Positions 8,421-17,406 are shown, numbered from the stretch's first letter. The stretch is DNA of 64,000 bases from Actinokineospora terrae (GCF_900111175.1 NZ_FOGI01000012.1:124001-188000), one strand, 5' to 3'. Translations and numbers: made by a program. The notes: generated from the sequence alone by a model not told the origin.

Positions 8421-9584
8421 TCAGCCGGTCCACGCGGCGGCGGCGGTGATGGCCTGCCCGGGGTTGAGCCGGGGGTCGCAGAAGCTGGTGTACTTGTCGC
8501 CGACGTGCTCGGCGTTGGCCGGATCACTGGCGCACTCGGTGACATCGTCCGGCGTCGTCTCCAGGTGGAGACCACCGACGACACCGCCCCCGACGCGCAC
8601 GGCGGTCTGGAAGCGCTGGATCTCGGCGACGACGGTCTCGACGTAGCGGGTCTTGAGGCCGTCCGGGGTGCGGGCGGTGTTGCCGTGCATCGGGTCGCAC
8701 AGCCAGATCACCGGGTGCCCGGCCGCGCGCACGGCGGCGACCAGCGCGGGCAGCCGCTCGGCGACCAGGTCGGCGCCCATCCGGGAGATCAGCGTGAGCC
8801 TGCCCGGCTCGCGGTGCGGGTCGAGCCGCTCGGCGAGGGCGACCAGTTCGTCGGTGCTCATCCTCGGGCCGACCTTGCAGCCGACCGGGTTGGCCACGTC
8901 GGCGAGCAGGGCGACGTGCGCGCCGTCCACCTGGCGGGTCCGCTCGCCGATCCACGGCAGGTGCGTCGAGGCGAGGTAGGTGTCGCCGAGGCGGTCGCGG
9001 CGCAGCATCGGGACCTCGTAGTCGAGCAAGAGCGCCTCGTGACTGGTCCAGACCGGCGGGTCGGCGAGGTGGCGGGTGACGCCGCCGCCCCAGCCGAGCA
9101 CCCTCGTCGCCATCCTGGCCGCGGCGTAACCGGCGAGCAGGCGGTCCGGGTCCGGCCTGCGGCCACGCGGGTCCGGCTCGGGGCTGTTGACCATGTGCCC
9201 GCGGTAGACCGGGAGTTCGACGCCGCCGACCACCTCGACCGGACTGGACCGGGGCTTGCCGAACTGGCCCGCGATCCGTCCTATTCGGACCACGGGCCGG
9301 TGGGTGGTCATCTTGAGCGCGCCCGCGAGCAGGTCGAGCAGACCGGCTTTGCGGGCCACGTAACCGGGTTCGCACTCGGCGAAGTCCTCGGCGCAGTCAC
9401 CCGCCTGCACCACCACCGCCTCACCGGCGGCGACCACGGCCAACTGGGCGCGCAGTTGCCGCACCTCGTCGGCGGTGACCAGGCCGGGTCGGGCGGCGAG
9501 CTCGGTCCTGACCTCGCGCAGCCTGACCGGATCGGGCCAGTCCGGCTGCTGCAGGGCCGTCCTGGGCACGGTGTCGTGTCGCAC
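8421..9584 (-). CDS. phzC: Class II DAHP synthase (PhzC-like)
   Basis: 387 residues, a plant-type (class II) 3-deoxy-D-arabino-heptulosonate-7-phosphate synthase. Characteristic blocks are QAGDCAEDFAEC, GRIAGQFGKPRS, RMSTDELV, CDPMHGNTARTPDGLKTR and CDPRLNPGQA. In secondary-metabolite operons this enzyme boosts shikimate-pathway flux toward chorismate, the PhzE substrate. I chose GTG at 9584 because a GGAG site lies six bases upstream and family similarity starts soon after (LQQPDWPDP). First gene of phzC-phzD-phzE, read away from the transposase-like gene. Confidence 0.9.
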   Translation of the reverse strand: MRHDTVPRTALQQPDWPDPVRLREVRTELAARPGLVTADEVRQLRAQLAVVAAGEAVVVQAGDCAEDFAECEPGYVARKAGLLDLLAGALKMTTHRPVVRIGRIAGQFGKPRSSPVEVVGGVELPVYRGHMVNSPEPDPRGRRPDPDRLLAGYAAARMATRVLGWGGGVTRHLADPPVWTSHEALLLDYEVPMLRRDRLGDTYLASTHLPWIGERTRQVDGAHVALLADVANPVGCKVGPRMSTDELVALAERLDPHREPGRLTLISRMGADLVAERLPALVAAVRAAGHPVIWLCDPMHGNTARTPDGLKTRYVETVVAEIQRFQTAVRVGGGVVGGLHLETTPDDVTECASDPANAEHVGDKYTSFCDPRLNPGQAITAAAAWTG

Positions 9585-9949
9585 AGCTGACTCCAATCGC
9601 GGGGACGACCGCCGTCTCCCCGGCGGCACCGCCGACCGCGCCCCGGCTCGGCACGCGGCCGGGCACCACTCGGTCGACGTCTGTGATCGTGCTGGCGCGC
9701 GGCGCACCCGGGCAACGAACCGGGTGGGGATCCGTCAAGTTCGCCGCCCGCCGCGGTGCAGAGCAAGGGGCTGGGCCGAACGGGCGCGTGCGCGGAGCAC
9801 AACCGGTGCCTGCGACGGGGCGGGCGGGGTGGCGTCCGAGCACCACACAACACCCGATGTTGGTGTTCGACAAACCTAGGCACGCTCACGTTTACCGGCC
9901 ACGGTGGACAGGGTCCGGTCCAGCGCACACCACGACACCAGGGGGAACC
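9585..9949. promoter_or_regulatory. Divergent intergenic region between phzC and the transposase-like gene
   Basis: 365 bp without a convincing gene. It must hold the promoters of the phz operon (leftward) and of the transposase-like gene (rightward). The only structure I can point to is an inverted repeat at 9849-9867 (AACACC, 7-nt spacer, GGTGTT) about 80 bp before the rightward start. It could be an operator. No clear -35/-10 pair stands out. Confidence 0.4.
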
Positions 9950-11083
9950 ATGTCGTCAGGGAGCCAGGTCGCCGAGCGGGCGGCGGAGGAGTCGGTGCTG
10001 GAGCAGCTGTGCGCGACCCTGTTCGCGTCGCTGCCCCGCCACGACCAGCGGCGCAAGGGCGTCGAGTACCTCACCGGGCTGCTGCGCGCGACCGGGCGCA
10101 AGTCGATCCGCAACATCGCGCTGGCCATCGGCGACCAGGCGACCGAGCAGTACCTGCACCACTTCATCTGCGACTCGACCTGGGAGGCGGTCCCGGTGCG
10201 CCGGGCACTGGCCGAGCACGTGTGGCGGGTGGCGCCACCGCGGGCCTGGGTGGTCCGACCACTGCTCATCCCCAAGGCGGGCAGGCACTCGGTCGGCGTC
10301 GGCAAGCGCTTCGCCCCGGACCTGGGGCACACCCTCAACGCCCAGCAGGCCCTCGGCGTGTGGTCGGCGGCCGAGGACCTCACCGCCCCGGTCGACTGGC
10401 GGCTGCGGCTCTCGCCCGCGTGGGTCGGCGACGCGGGGCGGCGCAGCCGGGCGGCCATCCCGGACGGGGTGCGCGCCGAGTCGGAACTGGAGTGCGGGGT
10501 GGAGGCGTACCTGGGCGTGGCCCGCTTCCGGGACCGCCCCCTGGTGATCGACGGCCGCGGCCACGACGTGGGCACCGCGCTGACCCGATTACGCCGCGCG
10601 GGTGCGCCGCTGCTGATGCGGGTGAGCGGAACCCACCGGTTCACCGCCCCGCTACTGGGCCCCGACCCCCTGTCTGCCAGGCAGGTCATGTCCGCCCTGC
10701 ACGCCGCCCGCAGGCCCGTCGCAGGCCACTGGCCGCTCCTGGCCGCCACCTCCCGCGTCCACACCCCCGACTCGGACGACCTCGTCCTGCTGGGCATCGG
10801 CTCCGCGGGCCACACCTGGCCCACCCAACTCTGGCTGTCGAACCAACCAGCGGTCCCCGCCGCCGACCTGGTCCGCACCAGCCTCCTGCTGCCCCGAGTC
10901 GACCACGACTTCGCCCGCTACGCCGACCGAGCAGGCACCCGAGACTTCACCGGCCGCTCCTTCGCGGGCTGGCACCGCCACATGACCCTGGCCTCCGCCG
11001 CCCACACCATCCTCGCCACCGCCGACGCCCGCACCACCCCGAGGCCGGTAACCCTCCCCCAGCAACGCACTTGGCACCCATAG
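9950..11083 (+). CDS. IS701-family transposase-like protein, probably catalytically dead
   Basis: 377 residues, colinear with IS701-type DDE transposases: the segment PKAGRHSVGVGKRF, the block VDWRLRLSPAW, and the C-terminal block GRSFAGWHRHMTL. In active family members the first catalytic Asp lies in a DDTGFPK-like motif; here the aligned stretch reads RPLLIPK. The Glu expected before GRS is Thr (DFTGRS). The second Asp may remain (VIDGRGHD). Two of three catalytic residues therefore appear lost while the frame stays intact, which suggests a domesticated DNA-binding protein. A GGGGGA site precedes the ATG. It is divergent from phzCDE and could regulate it. I saw no terminal inverted repeats or target duplication around it. 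Confidence 0.75.
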   Translation: MSSGSQVAERAAEESVLEQLCATLFASLPRHDQRRKGVEYLTGLLRATGRKSIRNIALAIGDQATEQYLHHFICDSTWEAVPVRRALAEHVWRVAPPRAWVVRPLLIPKAGRHSVGVGKRFAPDLGHTLNAQQALGVWSAAEDLTAPVDWRLRLSPAWVGDAGRRSRAAIPDGVRAESELECGVEAYLGVARFRDRPLVIDGRGHDVGTALTRLRRAGAPLLMRVSGTHRFTAPLLGPDPLSARQVMSALHAARRPVAGHWPLLAATSRVHTPDSDDLVLLGIGSAGHTWPTQLWLSNQPAVPAADLVRTSLLLPRVDHDFARYADRAGTRDFTGRSFAGWHRHMTLASAAHTILATADARTTPRPVTLPQQRTWHP

Positions 11084-11124
11084 CCGCACTACCACCGCGC
11101 CTCGGACCTGCCTCCACCGCATCG

Positions 11125-11279
11125 CAAGGCGCCCCAGGCGTTGGCCTCCACACCCCCAACCACGGCGGCCTCTACGCGCCCATCGCAGGCATTGGTCCCA
11201 ACGGCACCACATCGGCATTGGTCCTCTATGCGCCCCACACAGGCGTTGGCCTCAACGCGCCCCTCTGCGACGTTGGCCG
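11125..11279. repeat. Degenerate tandem repeat, about six units of 27 bp
   Basis: Read on the minus strand the units begin with a GGCCAACGCCTG-like core followed by a GGGCGC-like core. Six consecutive copies of 24-28 bp are recognisable, diverged at several positions. Translated in one minus-strand frame they give a 9-residue period (ANACVGRIE, TNACDGRVE, ANVAEGRVE), which reflects the 27-bp period. The surrounding frame does not look like a real protein, so I treat this as a minisatellite-like array. Confidence 0.65.
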
Positions 11280-11312
11280 ACGAGCGCTCCTCGGATCCGC
11301 TGGTGCCAAGCC

Positions 11313-11459
11313 GGCTCGATGGGGTGGACTTGTTTTGTGTGGGGGAACACCAGTCGTAGCGTCGTTCGCGGACAGGGCCATGCTTTTCGGCCCCTGCTTT
11401 GCGGTCCTGCCACGGCTGGTGCCGGGGCCCCGCACAAAACAAGTCCACCGCATCGAGCC
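11313..11459. repeat. Long imperfect inverted repeat (147 bp hairpin-forming element)
   Basis: The outer arms are 32 bp each (11313-11344 and 11428-11459) and match at 30 of 32 positions, including an identical core GGTGGACTTGTTTTGTG and its complement. The 83-bp interior is itself partly complementary: CACCAG pairs with CTGGTG and GGGCC pairs with GGCCC near the centre, so the whole element can fold into one long hairpin. There is no coding capacity. It could be a small non-autonomous element (MITE-like), a REP-type repeat or a structured transcript. The rest of the gene-free stretch 11084-11754 shows nothing further. Confidence 0.75.
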
Positions 11460-11754
11460 TGGCTCGAAACTCGCGCCCAGGCCAATGCCGCAGGCGAGGC
11501 GTCCACCGTCGACGCCGCAGGCGAGCACGAGAGCCGGACAACCCCAGCTCAAGATCAAACCCGCCACAGCAGCCCCCGATATACAGCTTACCGGCGACCA
11601 CCGACAGAACAGGCAGACCGAGCAGCCCCCCTGTGGACAACCCACCCCACACAACGGAAATGACCGGCGCGCGCAGACACCGTCCTGCCTGCGTGCGCCG
11701 GTCTACCGGATCACCACCTGTCGCGTGCTTGGCGGCGGCGACCCGGGGTCTCGA

Positions 11755-12468
11755 TCAGATTCCCGTTTGCTGCCTGATCCAGCTCAGGTTGGCGGCGATG
11801 CCGGTGTAGAGGGTCGTCGTAGCGCATTCGCCGTTGTTGTCGCCGGGGCCGTGGGTTTCGCCGACGAGGGTCCAGTTGCCGCGGGTGCCGACGACGGCGG
11901 GGCCGCCGGAGTCGCCGTGGCAGGCGGAGTGGGTGCGGTCGCCGGAGACGCAGACGTCGGTGGAGGCGCCGCCGCCCGCGTAGCAGCGGCTGCTGGCCAG
12001 GATGGTCAGGTCGATCTCCTGCAGGGTGCTCGGGGTCGAGCAGGACGGCCAGCTCAGGCAGCCCCAGCCGAGCAGGCGGACCGCGGAACCGGCGGCCGGG
12101 TTCGAGGTGGCGAGCTTGACCGGCGCCTTGGTGGAGGCGGTGCTGGTGTGCATCAGGGTCAGATCGGTGCCGGACTTGGTGATCCGCCGGTCGATGCGCA
12201 GCAGTTCACCGCCGGAGTTCTTGTTGGTCGAGCCGACGCGGCCCTGGGAGGCGCTGCCGCAGTGGTTCGCGGTGACGATCCACTGGGGGGCGACGAGGCT
12301 GCCACCGCAGCCGTTGCTGAGGGAGACCATCCACGAGTAGGTCTCGGTGGCGCCGTGGCCACCGATGATGGCGGGCTGCTGCTCGGCGGCGTTCGAGGTG
12401 CCGGTCATCGCGATGACCGAGAGCAGCACCAGACCGGCGCCTGCCAGTGCGGCGAGGATTCTGCGCAT
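11755..12468 (-). CDS. Secreted trypsin-like serine protease (S1)
   Basis: 237 residues with a Sec signal peptide (MRRILAALAG through about residue 30, ending TSNAA) and a chymotrypsin fold. The triad is visible as His in TANHC, Asp in DLTLM and Ser in GDSGGP. IIGGH marks the mature start, so a short activation peptide is removed. Several cysteines fit disulphides of streptogrisin/trypsin-type enzymes. I chose the ATG at 12468 because the upstream ATG (12501) adds residues without a ribosome site. It acts outside the cell on proteins. No C-terminal binding domain is present. Confidence 0.88.
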   Translation of the reverse strand: MRRILAALAGAGLVLLSVIAMTGTSNAAEQQPAIIGGHGATETYSWMVSLSNGCGGSLVAPQWIVTANHCGSASQGRVGSTNKNSGGELLRIDRRITKSGTDLTLMHTSTASTKAPVKLATSNPAAGSAVRLLGWGCLSWPSCSTPSTLQEIDLTILASSRCYAGGGASTDVCVSGDRTHSACHGDSGGPAVVGTRGNWTLVGETHGPGDNNGECATTTLYTGIAANLSWIRQQTGI

Positions 12469-12692
12469 AAGAGCCGTCCAATGCAGGGGTTGTGAGGACA
12501 TATGGCAGCTGTCTGTGCGAAATCTCGGGACTCGATTTCGCCAACCGAATATGCACCCGTTCGTGATCTTCCCGCAACCCCGACACCACCACCTGGTGGG
12601 ACGGTTTTTACCAGTTATCCAGACATAAGAGCAGTGCTATCGCCACCTCCTATGGCCGCGAAACCGCCCCGATATCCGATATGTCTACTTAC

Positions 12693-13877
12693 CTACTTCC
12701 GCAGGGTTCGACAGGTCAGCGCGGCGGCCGGGGCCAGCGGGAGCAGCGGGAACAGGGTGGCCTGATAGGCGTGATAGGTGTCCGGCTTGCCCGCCCACAC
12801 CCCGGCGCTGGGCGTTCCGTTCGGCGCGAGTTCGTGGCGCCATCCGCCAATCGGGTCGATGTGGTTTTTGCGTGCGTATTCCCAGAACGTCGCGTACCAG
12901 TCCCCGTACGGGTCCTCGCCGGTGCGCCGGTGCAGCGCGGAGGCCGCCATGATCGCCTCGGCCATCACCCAGTGCATCCGCTGGCGCACCACGGGCAGGT
13001 CGTCCCAGTCCAGCGTGTAGACGAACCCCAGGTGCCCGTCCACGCCCCAGCCGCGGCGCACCGACGAGTCGAACAGCGCCCTGGCGTCGGCGAGCAGCCA
13101 GGCCGGGGCCCGGTCGCCGAGCGCGGCCTCGACGTGCAGCAGCAGCCGCGCCCACTCCAGCCAGTGCCCGACGGTCGCGCCGAAGGGCCGGAACGGGTGC
13201 CGCTGGTCGTCGCGGTTGTAGTTGAGGTCGGTCCGCCAGTCCTCGGTGAAGTGCTCCGGAACCCGCCACCCGTGCGCGGCGGCGGTGACGTGCACGATCC
13301 GCTCGGATAGCCCCAACGCGCGTTCGTGCCAGATCTTGTCGCCGGTGACATCACCCGCCGCCAGGAATGCCTCGACGAAGTGCATGGTGCTGTTCGCGCC
13401 GCGATAGGCCTCTGTGGCCGTCCACGCCTTATCCCAGCTTTCGAACGGCAGCCCTATCTCGGCGTCCCAGAACCGCGTCTCGATAACTTGGAGTACTTCG
13501 GTAAGTACTTCCTGCGCGTGCGGCCTTCCCGCGGCATGTGCACTGCATGCTGCCAACAGGACGAACGAGTGCTCATAAGCGGCCTTCGTCGTGTCGCTTA
13601 CCGACGAGAACCACCCACCGTTCTCGTCGTCGTGCAACACGCCCCGCAGCGCCGCGATGCCGTGGTCGGCCAACGCCGCCGCCCCGGGGTCGCCCAAGCC
13701 GTCCTCGAGGGCGAACACGTGCGTCATCCGCGCCGTGATCCAGGTGGCCACCGGCTTGTCCCGGTCGAGGTTGCCCTCCGCGTCGAGCCAGCCGAACCCG
13801 CCCGCCGGGTCCGCCGCGTTCTTGGCGAACCCGACCAGGTCGCGTCGTCGAGCCGCGAGCCAATCACCATCAGTCAC
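12693..13877 (-). CDS. AGE-family epimerase/isomerase
   Basis: 394 residues, an (alpha/alpha)6-barrel sugar isomerase of the N-acylglucosamine 2-epimerase superfamily. Recognisable are DKPVATWITARMTHVFAL near the N-terminus and the catalytic-histidine regions GANSTMHFVEAF, GATVGHWLEWARLLLH and KPDTYHAYQATLFP. Members include mannose isomerase, sulfoquinovose isomerase (YihS) and GlcNAc epimerases; which one this is cannot be decided here. I chose GTG 13877, which has a GAGGA site seven bases upstream; ATG at 13913 is an alternative. It starts 58 bp downstream of ileS on the same strand. Confidence 0.82.
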   Translation of the reverse strand: MTDGDWLAARRRDLVGFAKNAADPAGGFGWLDAEGNLDRDKPVATWITARMTHVFALEDGLGDPGAAALADHGIAALRGVLHDDENGGWFSSVSDTTKAAYEHSFVLLAACSAHAAGRPHAQEVLTEVLQVIETRFWDAEIGLPFESWDKAWTATEAYRGANSTMHFVEAFLAAGDVTGDKIWHERALGLSERIVHVTAAAHGWRVPEHFTEDWRTDLNYNRDDQRHPFRPFGATVGHWLEWARLLLHVEAALGDRAPAWLLADARALFDSSVRRGWGVDGHLGFVYTLDWDDLPVVRQRMHWVMAEAIMAASALHRRTGEDPYGDWYATFWEYARKNHIDPIGGWRHELAPNGTPSAGVWAGKPDTYHAYQATLFPLLPLAPAAALTCRTLRK

Positions 13878-13935
13878 GGCCACGTCCTCACAGTCGGTGG
13901 GTGTCCCCCTCATTCTGTCCCCACCGACCGCGAAG

Positions 13936-16900
13936 TCACCCCCCTGCTCGGCGAAGCCGCACCCGGATCCCGAGCGCGTCGTCCTGGTAGGCGGCGTACC
14001 CCTCGTCGATGGCCTCCCCGGCGAACTCGGTCACCGAGGTCGCCAGGACGGCCTCGGCGATGTCCGCGCTGTGCTCCAGCACGGCCGCGCGCAGGTCCTC
14101 CCCCGCCGACCAGCGCAGGTCGATGCGGTCGACGACCTCCAGGCCCGCCTGCTTGCGCGAGTCCTGGACGAACCGGATGACCTCGCGGGCGTCACCGGCG
14201 CGCTTGAGCTCGGGGGTGATCTCGGTGTCGAGGGCGATGGTGACGTCCCCGTCGCTGTGCACGACCCACCCCGAGCGCGGGATCTCGCTGATCAGGACGT
14301 CCTCGTGGGTCAGCTCGACCGGCCGCCCCTCGAACTCGACCGTCGCGTGCCCGTGCTCCCGCAGGTCGCGCACCAGCGCGCCCGGCTCCGCGGCGTTGAC
14401 GACGTTGGCGACCTGCTGGGTCTGCTTGCCGAAGCGCTTGCCCAGCGCGCGGAAGTTGGGCTTGACGGTGACGTCGACGACCTCGCCCGCGGCGCCCAGC
14501 GGCTCGAACGCGCGGATGTTGAGCTCCTCGGCGACGTCGGCCACCAGGTCGTCGGGCAGCGCGACGCCCTCGGGCAGCCCGATCAGCGCCCGGCCCAGCG
14601 GCTGGCGGATGCGGATGTCGCTGGCCTTGCGCGCGGCGCGTCCGGCCTCGGTCAGGGTCCGCGCGACCTTCATCTGATCGATGAGGTCCGTGTCGATGAG
14701 CGCCCGGTCCGGCCGCGGCCAGGTCGCCAGGTGCACCGACTCCGGCGCGTCCGCGTGCCCGGGGGCGATCACCTCGCGCCACACCTGCTCGGTGATGAAC
14801 GGCGTGAACGGCGCCATCAGCCGGGTGACGACGTCGAGGCACTCGTGCAGCGTGGTCAGCGCGTCGATGTCGCCGTTCCAGAAGCGGGCCCGGGAGCGGC
14901 GGACGTACCAGTTGGACAGGTCGTCGACGAACGCGGTGATCGCCCGCCCCGCGCCCGCGGTGTCGAAGGCCTCCATGGCGGCGTCGACGGTCTCGGCCAG
15001 GCGGTGCACGCTCGCCAGCGCCCACCGGTCGAGCACGTGCCGCTCGGCGACCGGCGCGGCGGCGGCCGGGTCCCAGTCGGCGATGCTGGCGTAGACGGTG
15101 AAGAACGAGGTCGTGTTCCAGTAGGTCAGCAGGACCTTGCGGATGATCTCTTCCAGCGGGGTGTCGCCGATGCGGCGCGGCGACCACGGCGAGCCCGAGC
15201 ACAGCATGAACCAGCGCACCGCGTCGGCGCCGTGCTTGTCCATCAGCGGGATCGGTTCGAGGATGTTGCCCAGGTGCTTGCTCATCTTGCGGCCGTCCTC
15301 GGCCATGATGTGCCCGAGGCAGACGACGTTCTCGTAGGACGACCTGTCGAACACCAGCGTGCCGACCGCCATCAGCGTGTAGAACCAGCCGCGGGTCTGG
15401 TCGATCGCCTCGGCGATGTACTGGGCCGGGTAGCCGCGGGCGAACTCCTCCTCGCTGCCGGGCACGTGCGGGTAGCCCAGCTGGGCGAAGGGCATCGACC
15501 CAGAGTCGAACCAGGCGTCGATGACCTCGGGGACGCGGGTGGCGGTCTCACCGGTCTCCCGGTCGACGAAGGTGATGTCATCGATGAACGGCCGGTGCGG
15601 GTCCAGTTCGGACAGATCGCGCCCGCACAGCTCGCCGAGCTCCTCGCGCGACCCGACCGCGATGACCTTGCCGCTCGGGGTGCGCCACAGCGGCAGGGGC
15701 GTGCCCCAGTAGCGCGACCGCGACAGCGCCCAGTCGATGTTGTTGGTCAGCCAGTCGCCGTAGCGGCCGTGCTTGATGTGCTCGGGGAACCAGTTGGTGT
15801 GCTCGTTCTCGCGCAGCAGGGCGTCGCGGATCTGGGTGGTGCGGACGTACCAGGACAGCTGCGCGTAGTACATGAGCGGCGTGTGGCAGCGCCAGCAGTG
15901 CGGGTAGGGGTGCTCGTAGCCGGCGTACTTGAACAGCAGCCCGCGCGTCTTGAGCTCGTCGACGAGGGTCTGGTCCGCGTCCTTGAAGAACACGCCGCCG
16001 ACGACCGGCACGTGGTCGAGGAAGTGCCCGTTGGGGCCGATCGGGTTGACCACGGGCAGCCCGTTGGCCTTGCACACCGCGAGGTCGTCGGCGCCGAACG
16101 CGGGCGCCTGGTGGACCAGGCCGGTGCCGTCGGTGGTGGTGACGTAGTCGCCGAGCACGACGAAGTGCGCGCCGGGGATGTCGACCAGGTCGAACGGGCG
16201 CTGGTAGCGCAGCCCGGCGAGGTCCTTGCCCACGACCTCGGCCAGCACCTCGGCGCCCTCGCCGAGGACGGCCTGGCGCAGCGCGGCGGCGATCAAGAAC
16301 ACGCCCTGCTCGGCGCGCACGACCTGGTAGTCGACCTCGGGGTGCACGGCGACGGCGGTGTTGGACACCAGGGTCCACGGGGTGGTGGTCCAGATCAGCA
16401 GGTCGACCCCGCTGTGCCCGGCGAGGTCGCCGACGACCGGGAAGCGGACGAACACCGAGGGGTCGGACACCGTCTCATAGCCCTGGGCGACCTCGTGGTC
16501 GGACAGCCCGGTGCCGCAGCGCGGGCAGTACGGGGCGACCCGGTAGTCCTCGGACAGCAGGTCCTTGTCGAAGATCGTCTTGAGCGCCCACCAGACGCTG
16601 TCGACGTACTCCGGCGACATCGTGCGGTACGGGTGGGACATGTCCACCCAGTAGCCCATCCGCTCGGTCAGCGCCTCGAACTCGCCGACGTGGCGCTGCA
16701 CCGACTCGCGGCAGCGGGCGTTGAACTCGGCGACCCCGATCTTCTCGATGTCGGACTTGCCGCTGATCCCCAGTTCCTTCTCCACGGCCAGTTCCACCGG
16801 CAGGCCGTGGCAGTCCCACCCGGCGCGGCGGGGCACCGAGTAGCCCTTCATGGTCTTGAACCGGGGCAGCACGTCCTTGAACACCCTGGCCTCGATGTGG

Positions 16901-17085
16901 TGCGTGCCCGGCGTGCCGTTCGCGGTGGGCGGCCCCTCGTAGAACGTCCACCGCGGCCCGTCGGCGGTCCGCGCGAGGCTCTGCCCGAACAGGTCGTTGT
17001 CCCGCCACCACTCGATGATCCGCCGCTCCATCGCCGGCAGGTCAACCTTCGCTGGCACGACGTGGAACGGCGTATTCGGGGACAA
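13936..17085 (-). CDS. ileS: Isoleucyl-tRNA synthetase
   Basis: 1049 residues, a class I synthetase that charges tRNA-Ile and edits mischarged valine. The HIGH-type signature appears as GTHHIEAR, and the KMSKS loop as KMSKHLGN. The insertion CP1 editing domain and the anticodon-binding region (WNGDIDALTTLHECLDVVTR) are in the expected order. Length and the RRAGWDCHGLPVE block fit the long type found in actinobacteria. The start is TTG with a strong AGGAG site six bases upstream. It is divergent from leuS. No T-box leader is evident: the candidate promoter leaves only about 50 nt of leader. Confidence 0.96.
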   Translation of the reverse strand: MSPNTPFHVVPAKVDLPAMERRIIEWWRDNDLFGQSLARTADGPRWTFYEGPPTANGTPGTHHIEARVFKDVLPRFKTMKGYSVPRRAGWDCHGLPVELAVEKELGISGKSDIEKIGVAEFNARCRESVQRHVGEFEALTERMGYWVDMSHPYRTMSPEYVDSVWWALKTIFDKDLLSEDYRVAPYCPRCGTGLSDHEVAQGYETVSDPSVFVRFPVVGDLAGHSGVDLLIWTTTPWTLVSNTAVAVHPEVDYQVVRAEQGVFLIAAALRQAVLGEGAEVLAEVVGKDLAGLRYQRPFDLVDIPGAHFVVLGDYVTTTDGTGLVHQAPAFGADDLAVCKANGLPVVNPIGPNGHFLDHVPVVGGVFFKDADQTLVDELKTRGLLFKYAGYEHPYPHCWRCHTPLMYYAQLSWYVRTTQIRDALLRENEHTNWFPEHIKHGRYGDWLTNNIDWALSRSRYWGTPLPLWRTPSGKVIAVGSREELGELCGRDLSELDPHRPFIDDITFVDRETGETATRVPEVIDAWFDSGSMPFAQLGYPHVPGSEEEFARGYPAQYIAEAIDQTRGWFYTLMAVGTLVFDRSSYENVVCLGHIMAEDGRKMSKHLGNILEPIPLMDKHGADAVRWFMLCSGSPWSPRRIGDTPLEEIIRKVLLTYWNTTSFFTVYASIADWDPAAAAPVAERHVLDRWALASVHRLAETVDAAMEAFDTAGAGRAITAFVDDLSNWYVRRSRARFWNGDIDALTTLHECLDVVTRLMAPFTPFITEQVWREVIAPGHADAPESVHLATWPRPDRALIDTDLIDQMKVARTLTEAGRAARKASDIRIRQPLGRALIGLPEGVALPDDLVADVAEELNIRAFEPLGAAGEVVDVTVKPNFRALGKRFGKQTQQVANVVNAAEPGALVRDLREHGHATVEFEGRPVELTHEDVLISEIPRSGWVVHSDGDVTIALDTEITPELKRAGDAREVIRFVQDSRKQAGLEVVDRIDLRWSAGEDLRAAVLEHSADIAEAVLATSVTEFAGEAIDEGYAAYQDDALGIRVRLRRAGG

Positions 17086-17143
17086 CGTCTTCTCCTGTTC
17101 ACGGCACTCGGTGATATCGACTGCTGGCTATACGAACCAGCTC

Positions 17144-17173
17144 ATTATCGCGCGTTTCGCCGGAGCCCGGCAA
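17144..17173 (-). promoter_or_regulatory. Candidate ileS promoter
   Basis: On the minus strand TTGCCG (complement of 17168-17173) is followed after 18 bp by GATAAT (complement of 17144-17149), a good sigma-70-type pair. It lies about 60 bp upstream of the TTG start. Confidence 0.55.
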
Positions 17174-17406
17174 AGGGGGTGCGGCGACCGGCGTCGCCCG
17201 ATTCCCGATGAACCGACCAGCACCGGCGCGGGCGGGACCACAGGTACCCGGCGTGGCCGTCCCCGGGTGTCGGCGGCGGCCGGTCCTGGCTGCTCAGGCG
17301 ACCCCGCGCCAGGGGGCAGCACCGGCGGACCCGCCGCTGACCAGCACCCGGCGGCCGGGCGCGGCAGCACGCGCGCGCGAGCGCCCACCCGAGGTCGGGT
17401 TCGGCA

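Noticed and set aside
1..9584. A complete phenazine biosynthetic cluster
   Set aside because: Only phzC, phzD and phzE are present; phzF, phzA/B and phzG are not visible, and the neighbours are a transporter and a PucR regulator.
9585..11460. A complete insertion sequence around the IS701-like gene
   Set aside because: The 32-bp inverted repeats lie entirely downstream of the gene rather than flanking it, and no target duplication is visible.
11089..11652. A 187-codon minus-strand frame with a 9-residue repeat as a protein
   Set aside because: The repeat period follows from the 27-bp DNA array, the rest of the frame runs across the inverted-repeat element, and no ribosome site or family similarity is present.
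17086..17200. T-box riboswitch upstream of ileS
   Set aside because: Actinobacterial ileS genes can have T-boxes, but the candidate promoter leaves only about 50 nt of leader and I found no T-box sequence or stem I.
13591..17211. A 1,200-codon frame antisense to ileS, and similar long frames antisense to leuS, phzE and the GAF kinase
   Set aside because: Low-complexity Arg/Val/Asp-rich products expected from GC-rich complementary strands; the opposite strands encode well-recognised proteins.
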